A DNA stretch of 33,216 nucleotides from Cohnella thailandensis (GTDB lineage Bacteria; Bacillota; Bacilli; Paenibacillales; Paenibacillaceae). The DNA is taken from positions 1 through 33,216 of the forward strand of contig NZ_JACJVQ010000031.1 of the NCBI RefSeq assembly GCF_014212135.1. The letters run 5' to 3'. The position numbers and the translations under genes are program-made. Below are positions 22,710 through 30,903 of this stretch, in pieces; within the stretch, counting starts at the first letter, position 1, and every line of letters starts with the position of its first letter. The notes under the pieces were generated by a model. The model ran no database searches. It had not been told where the DNA came from and saw only the letters and a list, made by a program, of their open reading frames with translations.

Positions 22710-23666
22710 ATGTCTTACCCAGATTCAACTCTCAAGCTGTTCGCAGGCAGTTCCAATCCAAGACTAGCTGAAGCGATCGCGCGCAACATTGGAATTGCTC
22801 TCGGCGATGCGGAGATGAGAAGATTCAGCGACGGCGAAATCCATATTCGCCTAAACGAGAGCGTACGCGGCTGCGACGTCTATGTCGTGCAGTCTACCTC
22901 GCAGCCGGTCAACGAGCATCTGATGGAGCTTCTCGTTATGGTGGACGCTTTGAAGAGAGCCTCGGCCAAGACCATCAATGTCGTCGTTCCCTACTATGGC
23001 TACGCTCGGCAGGATCGCAAAGCCCGTTCTCGCGACCCGATCACGGCGAAGCTTGTCGCCAACCTGATCGAGACGGCGGGAGCCCACCGCGTGATCGCGA
23101 TGGACCTGCACGCCATGCAGATCCAAGGCTTCTTCGATATCCCCGTCGATCATCTCTTGGGAGTTCCGATTCTGGGCGATTACTTCCAGAGCAAGGGCTT
23201 GCTTGCTCCGGTCGTCGTCTCTCCCGACCACGGCGGAGTCGTTCGCGCCCGCCGACTGGCCGACGAGCTTCAAGCGCCGCTGGCTATCATCGACAAGCGC
23301 CGTCCGGAGCCGAACGTCGTCGAGGTCATGAACATCATCGGCGACGTTTCCGGACGCACGGCGATTCTCATCGACGACATTATCGACACCGCGGGCACGA
23401 TCAGCCTGGCGGCCGAGGCCCTTAAGAAAGCCGGAGCTCGCGAGATCTATTGCTGCTGTACGCACCCGGTGCTGTCGGGCAAAGCCCTCGAGCGTCTGGA
23501 GGCCGCTCCGATCAGCGAGGTTGTCGTAACGGATACCATTCCTCTCAGGGATCCTTCCGCTTCGACGAAGCTGCGCGTGCTGTCGGTAGCTCCGCTTATC
23601 GCGGAAGCGATTGTCCGCATTCACGAGCAGCAGTCGATCAGCAAGCTGTTCGAGCCGCACGTATAA
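22710..23666 (+). CDS. prs: Ribose-phosphate pyrophosphokinase
   Basis: A 318-residue PRPP synthetase (class I). Motifs are LFAGSSNPRLAEAI at the N-terminus, FSDGEIHIRLNESVRG, YYGYARQDRKARSRDPIT with the flexible catalytic loop, MDLHAMQIQGFFDIPVDHL, and the PRPP loop AILIDDIIDTAGTI at about residue 218. PRPP is the effector of PurR, whose gene lies 2.4 kb upstream. AAGGCGGTG precedes the ATG. Order glmU-prs-ctc is as in B. subtilis. Confidence 0.97.
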   Translation: MSYPDSTLKLFAGSSNPRLAEAIARNIGIALGDAEMRRFSDGEIHIRLNESVRGCDVYVVQSTSQPVNEHLMELLVMVDALKRASAKTINVVVPYYGYARQDRKARSRDPITAKLVANLIETAGAHRVIAMDLHAMQIQGFFDIPVDHLLGVPILGDYFQSKGLLAPVVVSPDHGGVVRARRLADELQAPLAIIDKRRPEPNVVEVMNIIGDVSGRTAILIDDIIDTAGTISLAAEALKKAGAREIYCCCTHPVLSGKALERLEAAPISEVVVTDTIPLRDPSASTKLRVLSVAPLIAEAIVRIHEQQSISKLFEPHV

Positions 23667-23671
23667 AGGAT

Positions 23672-23697
23672 GTTTAGGCTTGGTCGGTAACGGGTAC
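23672..23697 (+). promoter_or_regulatory. Sigma-B-like promoter upstream of ctc
   Basis: GTTTAG (23672-23677), 14 bases, GGGTAC (23692-23697). Each hexamer is 5 of 6 to the sigma-B consensus GTTTAA / GGGTAT, with allowed spacing, and ctc is a standard sigma-B gene in B. subtilis. Whether this organism has sigma-B is unknown from this window. Confidence 0.5.
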
Positions 23698-23731
23698 TAA
23701 TAGGTATATCACCGTCTGGAGGGATAACCTT

Positions 23732-24376
23732 ATGAGTACAGCGTTACATGCCGAAGCACGCCAGCCATCCACGAAGAGCGCCTTGCGTCAGCTGCGGAAG
23801 CAAGGGAAGGTTCCGGGCGTTGTTTATGGCAAGGAATTGGGGACAGGCTCCGCTATCGCGCTGGATGCCAAGGAGCTCGGGGCTCTGCTTAGAGGGAATG
23901 CGAGAAGCATTCTGGAACTCGAAGTTCCGGAACAAGGCAGCCGCTCGGTCCTGCTGTCCGATCTTCAACGGGATCCCATCAGCGGACAAGTCCTTCACGT
24001 GGACTTCCGTCATGTTAACTTAAACGAGTCTATTCAATCGTTCGTTCGATTGGATTTCCAAGGAGTAAGCCCCGGGGAGAAGGAAGGCGGCATGCTTCAA
24101 GCCATCCTGCATGAGCTGGAAGTGGAATGCGTCGCGAAGGATCTTCCGTCCTCGATTCCGGTCGATATCGGCTCGCTCGGAATCGGAGACCATATTACGG
24201 TCGGAGATCTCAAGCTTCCCGCCGGAGTCAGCGCGGCCATGGAGCCCGAATCGGTCGTCGTCGCCGTGCTCGCGCCTCAGAAGGAACGCAGCGAGGATGA
24301 GCTTGAAGCGATGGACGATGCGGCGGAGGAGAACGAGAACCACGAGCGCGCCGCGCTGGCCGTCGAGAAGGATTAA
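23732..24376 (+). CDS. ctc: 50S ribosomal protein L25/general stress protein Ctc
   Basis: A 214-residue L25/TL5/Ctc-family protein binding 5S rRNA in the large subunit. The N-terminal L25 domain (about residues 1-92) has RQPSTKSALRQLRKQGKVPGVVYG and LHVDFRHVNLNE. The C-terminal TL5-type beta domain (about 95-185) has GVSPGEKEGGMLQ and GDHITVGDLKLPAG. A Glu-rich tail ends the protein. CTGGAGGG precedes the ATG. Followed by a strong terminator. Confidence 0.94.
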   Translation: MSTALHAEARQPSTKSALRQLRKQGKVPGVVYGKELGTGSAIALDAKELGALLRGNARSILELEVPEQGSRSVLLSDLQRDPISGQVLHVDFRHVNLNESIQSFVRLDFQGVSPGEKEGGMLQAILHELEVECVAKDLPSSIPVDIGSLGIGDHITVGDLKLPAGVSAAMEPESVVVAVLAPQKERSEDELEAMDDAAEENENHERAALAVEKD

Positions 24377-24417
24377 GCCAACCCCGGCGTTTCGCGCGGC
24401 TGCGCGTTGTCCAGAAG

Positions 24418-24457
24418 GAGTGCGGACGATTCGATCGTTCCGCACTCTTTATTTTTT
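24418..24457 (+). terminator. Terminator after ctc
   Basis: GAGTGCGGA / TCCGCACTC stem with inner complementary CGAT / ATCG, followed by TTTATTTTTTT. The T run belongs to the plus strand; on the minus strand the stem lacks a good T run. Confidence 0.92.
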
Positions 24458-24463
24458 TATGCG

Positions 24464-24667
24464 TCAGTATCCGGGTCGAGAGATGAAGGTAAATTGCTTG
24501 CGGCTGTACAAGATGCTGTTGACCTTGACGAATTCTTTGCCATAATATTCGATGAAGCCGATGTCCTTATGGATGGTGCCCCGGTAGATCTGAATGGGGA
24601 CATCCGCGGCCATGTGGTCCAAGAAATGACAATCATCGAATATCATTTGTCCGTTCAAGTACATCAT
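24464..24667 (-). CDS. Small protein of unknown function (minus strand)
   Basis: A 67-residue protein, MMYLNGQMIFDDCHFLDHMA at the N-terminus and SRKQFTFISRPGY at the C-terminus. It is compact, without membrane span or signal peptide, and not a named family to me. AGAGGG lies 5-8 bases before the two adjacent ATG codons on the minus strand. It is read opposite to ctc and pth, and the amino-acid composition looks like a folded protein rather than a shadow frame. B. subtilis has no gene here. No clear promoter or minus-strand terminator is visible. Confidence 0.72.
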   Translation of the reverse strand: MMYLNGQMIFDDCHFLDHMAADVPIQIYRGTIHKDIGFIEYYGKEFVKVNSILYSRKQFTFISRPGY

Positions 24668-24810
24668 CGATACCCTCTTTCGATCGGAAAAATGGTTGTA
24701 CTTCTAATGACACGGCAGAGTGACGATTCGTTGCAACGGGCCCTATTTTTTTCTTGGGCTTAGAAGCACAACGATGAAATTCTATTCGGGAAGAGCGGGG
24801 GAATATTCGC

Positions 24811-25383
24811 ATGAAATGGATAGTGGGATTAGGCAATCCCGGATCCGCTTATGAAGCTACGAGGCACAATGCCGGCTTCATGGTTATCGACGAGCTGGCC
24901 AGAAGATGGGGAACCGCGGTTAGCCAAAGCAAGTGCAAGGCGTTGGTCGGAGAGGCGCGCGTCGACGGCCGGAAGGTTGCGTTAATCAAGCCGATGACGT
25001 ATATGAACTTGTCCGGAGAGTCGGTTCGGGCTTTTATGGATTTCTATAAAGTCGAACTGGAGGACATGATCGTCGTTTACGACGACCTGGATACGGACCT
25101 TGGACGGATTCGTCTGAGGTACCAGGGCAGCGCCGGGGGCCATAACGGGATCAAATCCATCATCCAGCACGTCGGCACCCAGACCTTCAATCGAGTGCGC
25201 ATGGGAATCTCGCGTCCGAAGAACGGGCAGCCCGTCGTCGATTTCGTTCTAGCGCCGTTCGCGAAGGCGGAGCAGGCCGATCTTCGTCGAATGATAGAGG
25301 AGGCGTGCGATGCGATAGAGTTCGCTCTCTCGCACCCGTTCGATCAATCGATGGCGAAGTTCAACGGTAAGCAAGGAGATTGA
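24811..25383 (+). CDS. pth: Peptidyl-tRNA hydrolase (SpoVC)
   Basis: A 190-residue Pth enzyme that releases peptides from stalled peptidyl-tRNA. Diagnostic segments are MKWIVGLGNPGSAYEATRHNAGF, with the catalytic His at residue 20 of the N-terminal motif, then KPMTYMNLSGESV, DDLDTDLGRIRLR and GSAGGHNGIKSII. The length is normal. GGGGGAA serves as the ribosome-binding site. Followed by fin and mfd as in B. subtilis. Confidence 0.97.
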   Translation: MKWIVGLGNPGSAYEATRHNAGFMVIDELARRWGTAVSQSKCKALVGEARVDGRKVALIKPMTYMNLSGESVRAFMDFYKVELEDMIVVYDDLDTDLGRIRLRYQGSAGGHNGIKSIIQHVGTQTFNRVRMGISRPKNGQPVVDFVLAPFAKAEQADLRRMIEEACDAIEFALSHPFDQSMAKFNGKQGD

Positions 25384-25410
25384 ATTCGGGAACGGTCCAT
25401 GGCGAACCGC

Positions 25411-25440
25411 GCTTAATATCGGAATGAACCGGGCATACTG
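25411..25440 (+). promoter_or_regulatory. Possible forespore promoter of fin
   Basis: GCTTA (25411-25415), 18 bases, CATACTG (25434-25440), 4 of 5 and 6 of 7 to the sigma-F/G pattern. B. subtilis fin is expressed in the forespore. The predicted start (about 25447) falls inside the hairpin described separately. Confidence 0.42.
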
Positions 25441-25476
25441 AAGGTAATGCGGCGCCGCCCGCATACCCTACCTTCA
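25439..25476 (+). repeat. Long hairpin abutting the fin ribosome-binding site
   Basis: TGAAGGTA (25439-25446) pairs with TACCTTCA (25469-25476), and ATGCGG (25447-25452) with CCGCAT (25459-25464): 14 bp with one asymmetric loop. The right arm touches AGGAGG (25476-25481), the fin Shine-Dalgarno. There is no T run, so it is not a terminator. Confidence 0.7.
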
Positions 25477-25490
25477 GGAGGCATACATAT

Positions 25491-25721
25491 ATGGCTGTAA
25501 ACTACGTATGCAGGCATTGCCGAATGCCGCTTGGAAGCTTGAATTCGATTCAAGTAGAAGACTACAGACTGGGCTTCCATTTCTTGACCCCCGAAGAGCG
25601 AAAGCGTATAATATCGTATAATTCCAACGGGGACGCGACTGTACAGGTCATTTGCGAATACTGCAGTCAAACCTTGGAGAGCCATCCGGAGCTGGTCCTG
25701 CAATCGAATCCGCTCCAATGA
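25491..25721 (+). CDS. fin: Anti-sigma-F factor Fin
   Basis: A 76-residue zinc-binding protein of the Fin (YabK) family. Two CxxC knuckles are seen: CRHC at residues 7-10 and CEYC at about 56-59, between which lies YRLGFHFLTPEERKRIISYN. In B. subtilis Fin inhibits sigma-F late in the forespore to help the switch to sigma-G. AGGAGG lies 9 bases before the ATG. It sits between pth and mfd as in B. subtilis, and is followed by a terminator. Confidence 0.95.
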   Translation: MAVNYVCRHCRMPLGSLNSIQVEDYRLGFHFLTPEERKRIISYNSNGDATVQVICEYCSQTLESHPELVLQSNPLQ

Positions 25722-25737
25722 TCTAACGACGATAGCG

Positions 25738-25767
25738 AGGCCTTGGCATGTGCCGGGGCTTCTTTTT
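25738..25767 (+). terminator. Terminator after fin
   Basis: AGGCCTTGGC / GCCGGGGCTT (with G-T pairs) around a short loop, then CTTTTT. Confidence 0.75.
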
Positions 25768-25800
25768 GGATGTCCGCGCAAGTTTGCACTCGGCAAGCGG

Positions 25801-25828
25801 TTGGGAATTTTATGAACGAAGCTATCAT
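25801..25828 (+). promoter_or_regulatory. Possible sigma-A promoter of mfd
   Basis: TTGGGA (25801-25806), 16-base spacer, TATCAT (25823-25828). Moderate match only, about 100 bases before the mfd start. Confidence 0.35.
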
Positions 25829-25926
25829 TTGGATGGTCGGATGCCGAACCGACGCAAGCTTCATCGGCGTCAATGGACGTCGAAGGCGGTTTTTGCTTGG
25901 TGCCAGAAATTGAAAGGGGAAACGTA

Positions 25927-28900
25927 ATGAAGGCGCTTATAAATACGTTTGCCACAGATCCCGAGCTGGTCTCCGTCCTGTCGGGAGTCCGAGGAGGCAT
26001 GCGCGAGCAGCTTGTCGCCGGACTGTCCGGTTCCGCACGGCAGGTCATGATCGCCGCGATGTATCGCGAGCTGCAGAGACCGATGCTCGTCGTGACGCAT
26101 AACATGTTCTCCGCGCAGAAGATGGCGGAGGATCTTCAGGAATGCTTGTCCGAGGAAGAGGTTCTGATTTATCCGGCGAACGAGCTGATTGCGGCCGAGA
26201 CGGCGATCTCCAGTCCCGAGACCTCGGCAAGAAGAATGGATGTATTGATTCAACTCGCGGGAGGCTTCCGCGGGGTTGTTGTCGTGCCCTTCTCCGGCGT
26301 TCGGCGCTTCCAGCCCGACCGCTTGACGATCTCGCAAGCGATGATTTCGCTTAAGGTCGGAGACTCTTTGCCGATGAACGATTTTCTCGAGAAAATGGTC
26401 GGACTCGGCTACGAGAGAGTCGACCGCGTCGAACAGAAGGGGCATATGAGCGTTCGGGGAGGAATCGCCGACTTCTACCCGCTGACGTCGCCCGTGGCCG
26501 TTCGGGTCGAATGGTTCGACGACGAGATCGATTCGATCCGGACGTTCGATCCGGCGGATCAACGGTCGATCGACAAGCTCGATACGTTCCAGGTGCGCCC
26601 ATGCCGCGAGATCATCGCCGACACCCGGCGGTTCGCCAACGCGGCGCAGCATGCGAGCGAGCTTCTGGACATCCAGTTGTCCAAGATGGCCGATCGCCAG
26701 GCCAAGGAGAAGCTGCAGGGCGAAATTGCCCGGGAAATCGATTTCTTGAGACAAAATATGTATTTCTCCGAAATCTATAAATATATCTCCTTGCTCTATC
26801 CAGAGAGACAGACTTTGCTGGATTACGTTCCGAAGGACACTCTGCTTCTGATGGATGAGCCGAACCGCCTGAACGAGACCGCGCGTCAGCTGGAGCGGGA
26901 CGAAATGGAATGGACGACCCATCTGCTTCAGCAAGGCAAGTCGCTGCCCGGCTTCGTCCTTGCCATGAACGCGGAGCAGAGCTTGTATCCGAAAGCGTTC
27001 CAGATCGTTTACCTGTCGCTCTTCGTCCGCCAGATTCCTCATACGCAGCCCCAGAATATCGTGAACTTCGTTTGCCGTTCGATGCAGAACTTCCACGGGC
27101 AGATGAACGTTCTAAAGACGGAGATGGAGCGCTGGCGCAAGAGCGGCAGCCATATCGTTATGCTGGCCGGCAACGCGGAGCGGGCGGACCGGATGCGAAG
27201 AGTGCTCGAGGATTACCATATCGAGCTTCCGGAGATTTCGGAGGGCAACCTGCAGAGCGGCTTCGAGTTGTCTTCCGTAAAGCTCATCGTGATTACCGAA
27301 GGCGAGATGTTCACCCAGAAGCAGCGCAAGGCCAGGCGCGTAGACCGCCGGATGGACAATGCCGAGCGGCTCAAGAGCTATACCGAGCTGAAGGTCGGAG
27401 ACTATGTCGTTCACCAGAACCACGGGATCGGCAAGTACCTGGGCATCGGCACGCTCGAAATCAATGGAATCCATAAGGATTATTTGCATGTCGTTTATGC
27501 CGGGGGAGACCGTCTCTCCATTCCGGTCGAGCAATTCGATCTCATTCAGAAGTACGTCGGTTCCGACGAGAAGGAGCCGAAGGTCAGCAAGCTCGGCGGC
27601 GCCGAATGGAACCGGGTGAAGTCCAAAGCCCGTTCCTCCGTCAAGGATATCGCGGACGATCTGATCAAGCTGTACGCGGAGAGGCAGGCGACGACGGGGT
27701 TCGCGTTCGGCGAGGATACCGCCTATCAGCAAGAGTTCGAAGCGATGTTCCCGTACGACGAGACTCCGGACCAGCTTCGCGCGATCGAAGAGATCAAGAA
27801 GGACATGCAACTTGCCCGGCCGATGGACCGTCTATTGTGCGGGGATGTCGGTTACGGGAAAACCGAGGTGGCGGTACGGGCGGCATTCAAGGCGGCGATC
27901 GAAGGCAAGCAGGTGGCGATCCTGGTGCCGACGACCATCTTGGCTCAGCAGCACTACGAGACGTTCCGCGAGCGGTTCTCCGGCTATCCGTTCCAGATAA
28001 GGGTGCTGAGCCGCTTCCGGTCGCGCAAGGAGCAGAACGAGACCATCAAGGGAGTCAAGGCGGGGACCGTCGACGTCGTCATCGGAACCCACCGGCTTCT
28101 CTCCCAGGATATCGTGTTCAAGGATTTGGGCCTCTTGATCGTCGACGAAGAGCAGCGGTTCGGCGTCTCCCATAAGGAGAAGCTGAAGCGGCTGAAGACG
28201 AACGTCGACGTTCTGACCCTGACGGCGACGCCGATTCCGAGAACGCTGCATATGTCGATGCTGGGCGTGCGGGATTTATCCGTCATCGAGACTCCCCCGG
28301 AGAATCGGTTCCCGGTGCAGACCTATGTCGTCGAGTACAGCCCGACCCTCGTCCGCGAGGCGATCGAGAGAGAGCTGGCCCGGGACGGCCAGGTTTACTT
28401 CCTCTTCAACAGGGTGCAGGGCATTTACCAGATGGCGGAGCAGATCAACGCGCTCGTTCCCGACGCCCGCGTCGCCGTCGCGCACGGCCAGATGTCGGAG
28501 CAGGAGCTGGAGAGAACGATCCTCGACTTCCTGGACGGCGAGTTCGACGTTCTCGTCAGCACGAGCATCATCGAGACAGGCGTCGATATTCCGAACGTCA
28601 ACACGCTGCTCGTCCATGATGCGGACAAGATGGGCTTATCCCAGCTCTATCAGCTGCGCGGACGGGTGGGGCGTTCGAATCGGATCGCATATGCTTACTT
28701 CACCTATCAACGGGATAAAGTGCTGAACGAAGTCGCCGAGAAGCGCCTGCAGTCGATCAAGGAATTCACCGAGCTGGGGTCGGGCTTCAAGATCGCGATG
28801 CGGGACCTGTCCATTCGCGGCGCAGGCAACCTGCTCGGCGGAGAACAGCACGGCTTTATCGCTTCGGTAGGCTTCGATCTCTACTCTCAGATGCTGGCCG

Positions 28901-29451
28901 AGGAGATTCAAGCTCGCAAGCTGGAGCAGTTCGGCAGTCAAGAGCTGGCGGACATTCCCGTCAACACGCAGCTTGATCTCGGCGTGGATGCATACTTGCC
29001 GCCCGAATATATTTACGACAGCATTCAGAAAATCGAGATCTACAAGAAAGTGGCGGCGGCCGCTTCCCTGGACGACGTTCACGATATCTTCGAGGAGCTG
29101 ACCGACCGCTTCGGCGATCCGCCGAAGTCCGTCCTGAATCTTCTGGCGGTAGCGAGATTGAAGGTGTACGGTCGTCAGTACGGAGTCGAATCGATCAATA
29201 AGCGGGGCGACGAGGTTCTGATCAAGATCGAGGCCCGCCGCCGCGAGCATATGGACGAGACGAAGCTAAAGGCTCTTGAGCAGAAGCTCAAAGGCAAGCT
29301 GCAGCTGCAAGCGATGTCCCCCCAGCCGACCATGAAGCTGTTCGTCCGCGGAATGGACGAAGATTCGATGTTGGCATTTGTCGAAGAGTTTCTGGTACAA
29401 TACAAAGAAGTGACCAAAATTAAGGGGGAATTACAGGATGTCGCACCCTAA
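25927..29451 (+). CDS. mfd: Transcription-repair coupling factor Mfd
   Basis: An 1174-residue DNA translocase that removes stalled RNA polymerase and recruits UvrA. The N-terminal UvrB-like modules (about residues 1-340) include LIYPANELIA and GVRRFQP; the RNA-polymerase-interaction domain (about 490-560) includes YVVHQNHGIGKYLGIGTLE. The motor has Walker A RLLCGDVGYGKTEVAVRAAF near residue 640, DEEQRFG, TLTATPIPRTLH and GRVGRSNRIAYAYF. The TRCF domain ends the protein. B. subtilis Mfd is 1177 residues. AAAGGGGAAA sits 8 bases before ATG 25927; a longer frame from 25873 is rejected. Overlaps the next gene by 14 bases. Confidence 0.97.
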   Translation: MKALINTFATDPELVSVLSGVRGGMREQLVAGLSGSARQVMIAAMYRELQRPMLVVTHNMFSAQKMAEDLQECLSEEEVLIYPANELIAAETAISSPETSARRMDVLIQLAGGFRGVVVVPFSGVRRFQPDRLTISQAMISLKVGDSLPMNDFLEKMVGLGYERVDRVEQKGHMSVRGGIADFYPLTSPVAVRVEWFDDEIDSIRTFDPADQRSIDKLDTFQVRPCREIIADTRRFANAAQHASELLDIQLSKMADRQAKEKLQGEIAREIDFLRQNMYFSEIYKYISLLYPERQTLLDYVPKDTLLLMDEPNRLNETARQLERDEMEWTTHLLQQGKSLPGFVLAMNAEQSLYPKAFQIVYLSLFVRQIPHTQPQNIVNFVCRSMQNFHGQMNVLKTEMERWRKSGSHIVMLAGNAERADRMRRVLEDYHIELPEISEGNLQSGFELSSVKLIVITEGEMFTQKQRKARRVDRRMDNAERLKSYTELKVGDYVVHQNHGIGKYLGIGTLEINGIHKDYLHVVYAGGDRLSIPVEQFDLIQKYVGSDEKEPKVSKLGGAEWNRVKSKARSSVKDIADDLIKLYAERQATTGFAFGEDTAYQQEFEAMFPYDETPDQLRAIEEIKKDMQLARPMDRLLCGDVGYGKTEVAVRAAFKAAIEGKQVAILVPTTILAQQHYETFRERFSGYPFQIRVLSRFRSRKEQNETIKGVKAGTVDVVIGTHRLLSQDIVFKDLGLLIVDEEQRFGVSHKEKLKRLKTNVDVLTLTATPIPRTLHMSMLGVRDLSVIETPPENRFPVQTYVVEYSPTLVREAIERELARDGQVYFLFNRVQGIYQMAEQINALVPDARVAVAHGQMSEQELERTILDFLDGEFDVLVSTSIIETGVDIPNVNTLLVHDADKMGLSQLYQLRGRVGRSNRIAYAYFTYQRDKVLNEVAEKRLQSIKEFTELGSGFKIAMRDLSIRGAGNLLGGEQHGFIASVGFDLYSQMLAEEIQARKLEQFGSQELADIPVNTQLDLGVDAYLPPEYIYDSIQKIEIYKKVAAAASLDDVHDIFEELTDRFGDPPKSVLNLLAVARLKVYGRQYGVESINKRGDEVLIKIEARRREHMDETKLKALEQKLKGKLQLQAMSPQPTMKLFVRGMDEDSMLAFVEEFLVQYKEVTKIKGELQDVAP

Positions 29452-30514
29452 GCGCAGTTCGTATAGCCGGTTTGCGATTACGCTGCTGGCTGTCGTACTG
29501 CTCGTCTGCTTGGCGGCCGCCTGCGGCAAGAAAGAAGACAAGGTCGTTGGCGAATACGAGGGCGGACAAGTAACCGCAAGCGAATTCAAGCAATACAAAA
29601 CCTTTATGAAGGTAATGAATCCTTATTATGCGAGCATCATAGACGAGGATTCCGTTCAGGAGAGCGTTCTTAGCTCCTATATCGGCATGAAGATCCTGAG
29701 CGCCCGCGCGACGGAGGAAGCCAAGACCCAAGGAACGGAAGAAGCGAACACGAATTTCACTACGATCAAGGATCAGATCGAAGCGTTGGACGCGGACACG
29801 AAGAAGTCGATCGAGGACATCATGAAGGAAGGCGACCTGACCTACGATCAGATGAAGTCGTTCATCACGACCCAGACGATCGCGTCGAAGGATGCCGATC
29901 TCAAGGTAACGGACGAGCAGATCTCGACCTACTACGACGAGAATAAGGATTCTTTCAAATACGCGACCGTTCGCCACATCCTGATCGGCTTCACGGATAA
30001 GGAAGGCAAGACCCGCGAGAAGGCGGACGCGCTTAAACTGGCCCAAGAGGTCAAGCAGAAGCTGGTCGACGGCGGCGATTGGACCGCTCTCGCGAAGGAA
30101 TACACCGACGATACCGCCACCGCGGAGAACGGCGGTCTGTATGAGAAGGCCAACCCGGACCAATGGGTCGAGGAGTTCAAGAATGCCGCGAACACGCAGC
30201 CTCTTAACGAGATCGGCGATCCGGTCGAGACGGAATACGGCTACCACGTGATCAAGGTCGAGGCCCGCGGCACGAGCACGCTGGAGGAGTCCAAGCAGAC
30301 GATTCTCTCTACGCTCAGCGGCGAGATCATCGACAAGTTCATGACGGACGAGCTGCCGGGCTTGATCAAGAGCATGGACGTGCCGAAGCCTAGCGCCAGC
30401 CCTTCGGCTTCGGCAAGCGCAACGGCTTCCGCTTCGCCGTCCGCATCCCCGTCGGCATCGGCGCCGGCGAGCCCGGAAGCGTCCGCCAGCCCGTCGGCGT
30501 CAGCAGGACAATAA
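29438..30514 (+). CDS. PrsA-like foldase lipoprotein (PpiC/parvulin peptidyl-prolyl isomerase)
   Basis: A 358-residue secreted lipoprotein. A basic N-terminus and hydrophobic segment (about residues 12-28) lead to LAAACGKKED with Cys29 as lipid-modified residue; the -3 position is Ala rather than Leu, slightly atypical. A SurA-like N-terminal helical region (about 35-160) precedes the parvulin domain (about 168-290: TVRHILIGF, GGLYEKANPDQW, YGYHVIKVEA). The tail from about residue 312 is a 45-residue Ser/Ala/Pro low-complexity stretch, perhaps a flexible wall-spanning or degenerate segment. It probably folds exported proteins outside the membrane. AAGGGGGAA lies inside mfd, and the ATG overlaps the mfd end. 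B. subtilis has no gene between mfd and spoVT. Confidence 0.93.
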   Translation: MSHPKRSSYSRFAITLLAVVLLVCLAAACGKKEDKVVGEYEGGQVTASEFKQYKTFMKVMNPYYASIIDEDSVQESVLSSYIGMKILSARATEEAKTQGTEEANTNFTTIKDQIEALDADTKKSIEDIMKEGDLTYDQMKSFITTQTIASKDADLKVTDEQISTYYDENKDSFKYATVRHILIGFTDKEGKTREKADALKLAQEVKQKLVDGGDWTALAKEYTDDTATAENGGLYEKANPDQWVEEFKNAANTQPLNEIGDPVETEYGYHVIKVEARGTSTLEESKQTILSTLSGEIIDKFMTDELPGLIKSMDVPKPSASPSASASATASASPSASPSASAPASPEASASPSASAGQ

Positions 30515-30533
30515 TCGCCTAGGTCGCGCAACC

Positions 30534-30551
30534 CCTCCGTATAAAAGGAGG
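30534..30551 (+). repeat. Hairpin pairing with a ribosome-binding-site-like sequence
   Basis: CCTCC (30534-30538) and GGAGG (30547-30551) around an AT-rich 8-base loop, just after the foldase gene. The right arm is a perfect Shine-Dalgarno 6 bases before an ATG (see the short ORF at 30558). Confidence 0.5.
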
Positions 30552-30557
30552 AATCGG

Positions 30558-30611
30558 ATGATCGATCGGAGACACGCAGGGAAACGCCTGCGTGTCTTTT
30601 TTTTTCTCTAG
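30558..30611 (+). other. 17-codon ORF overlapping the foldase terminator
   Basis: ATG after AAAGGAGG (6-base spacing); encodes MIDRRHAGKRLRVFFFL. It runs straight through the terminator stem and T run, whose codons give the Phe run. This could be a leader-type peptide or chance. Confidence 0.25.
30570..30606 (+). terminator. Terminator after the foldase gene
   Basis: AGACACGCAGG / CCTGCGTGTCT, a perfect 11-bp stem around GAAACG, followed by about ten T. One of the strongest terminators in the window; it ends mfd-foldase transcripts. Confidence 0.95.
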
Positions 30612-30702
30612 GGAGACCGGTCGACTGATTCGCCACAATATGGAAGGGGGTAATAGATAATGCACAATTCAGACGATTCGGCCCGGCCCCCTTAAACTGG
30701 GA

Positions 30703-30849
30703 ATGGCTTCCGAATTCAATAAAGAGCGAGGTAAGAGTTTGGCTCCTACGGAAGGACAATGCAGCAAGCAGGTGCTACAAATAATGGAATCGGACCCGGA
30801 AGAGCAGCCTTTGTCCGGCGCCGTTCCGGCGTTAGGCGGCCTTATTTGA
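30703..30849 (+). other. Possible 48-codon ORF upstream of spoVT
   Basis: An open frame starting MASEFNKERGKSLAPTEGQ and ending ALGGLI. The ribosome-binding site is poor (CTGGGA). Codon use is protein-like but no family is recognised. The interval 30607-31037 also holds an 11-codon frame at 30660 behind GGAAGGGGGT, and I see no convincing promoter in it. Confidence 0.25.
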
Positions 30850-30903
30850 CGTTAATCTCCATCGGTGGGCAAGCGCATAAGAAATTGGGAGGGGTTGAAT
30901 ACT

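Noticed and set aside
21323..22711. A 462-codon open frame on the minus strand opposite glmU.
   Set aside because: Fully antisense to a well-supported gene, no plausible family, Arg/Asp-rich composition typical of antisense frames in GC-rich DNA. Long minus-strand frames opposite holB, yaaT, trmN6, ispE, prs and mfd were rejected for the same reason.
30370..30513. Repetitive TCCGCTTCG-like DNA that could be taken for a repeat array.
   Set aside because: It is in frame with the foldase gene and encodes its Ser/Ala/Pro tail; no spacer-repeat regularity, so not CRISPR.
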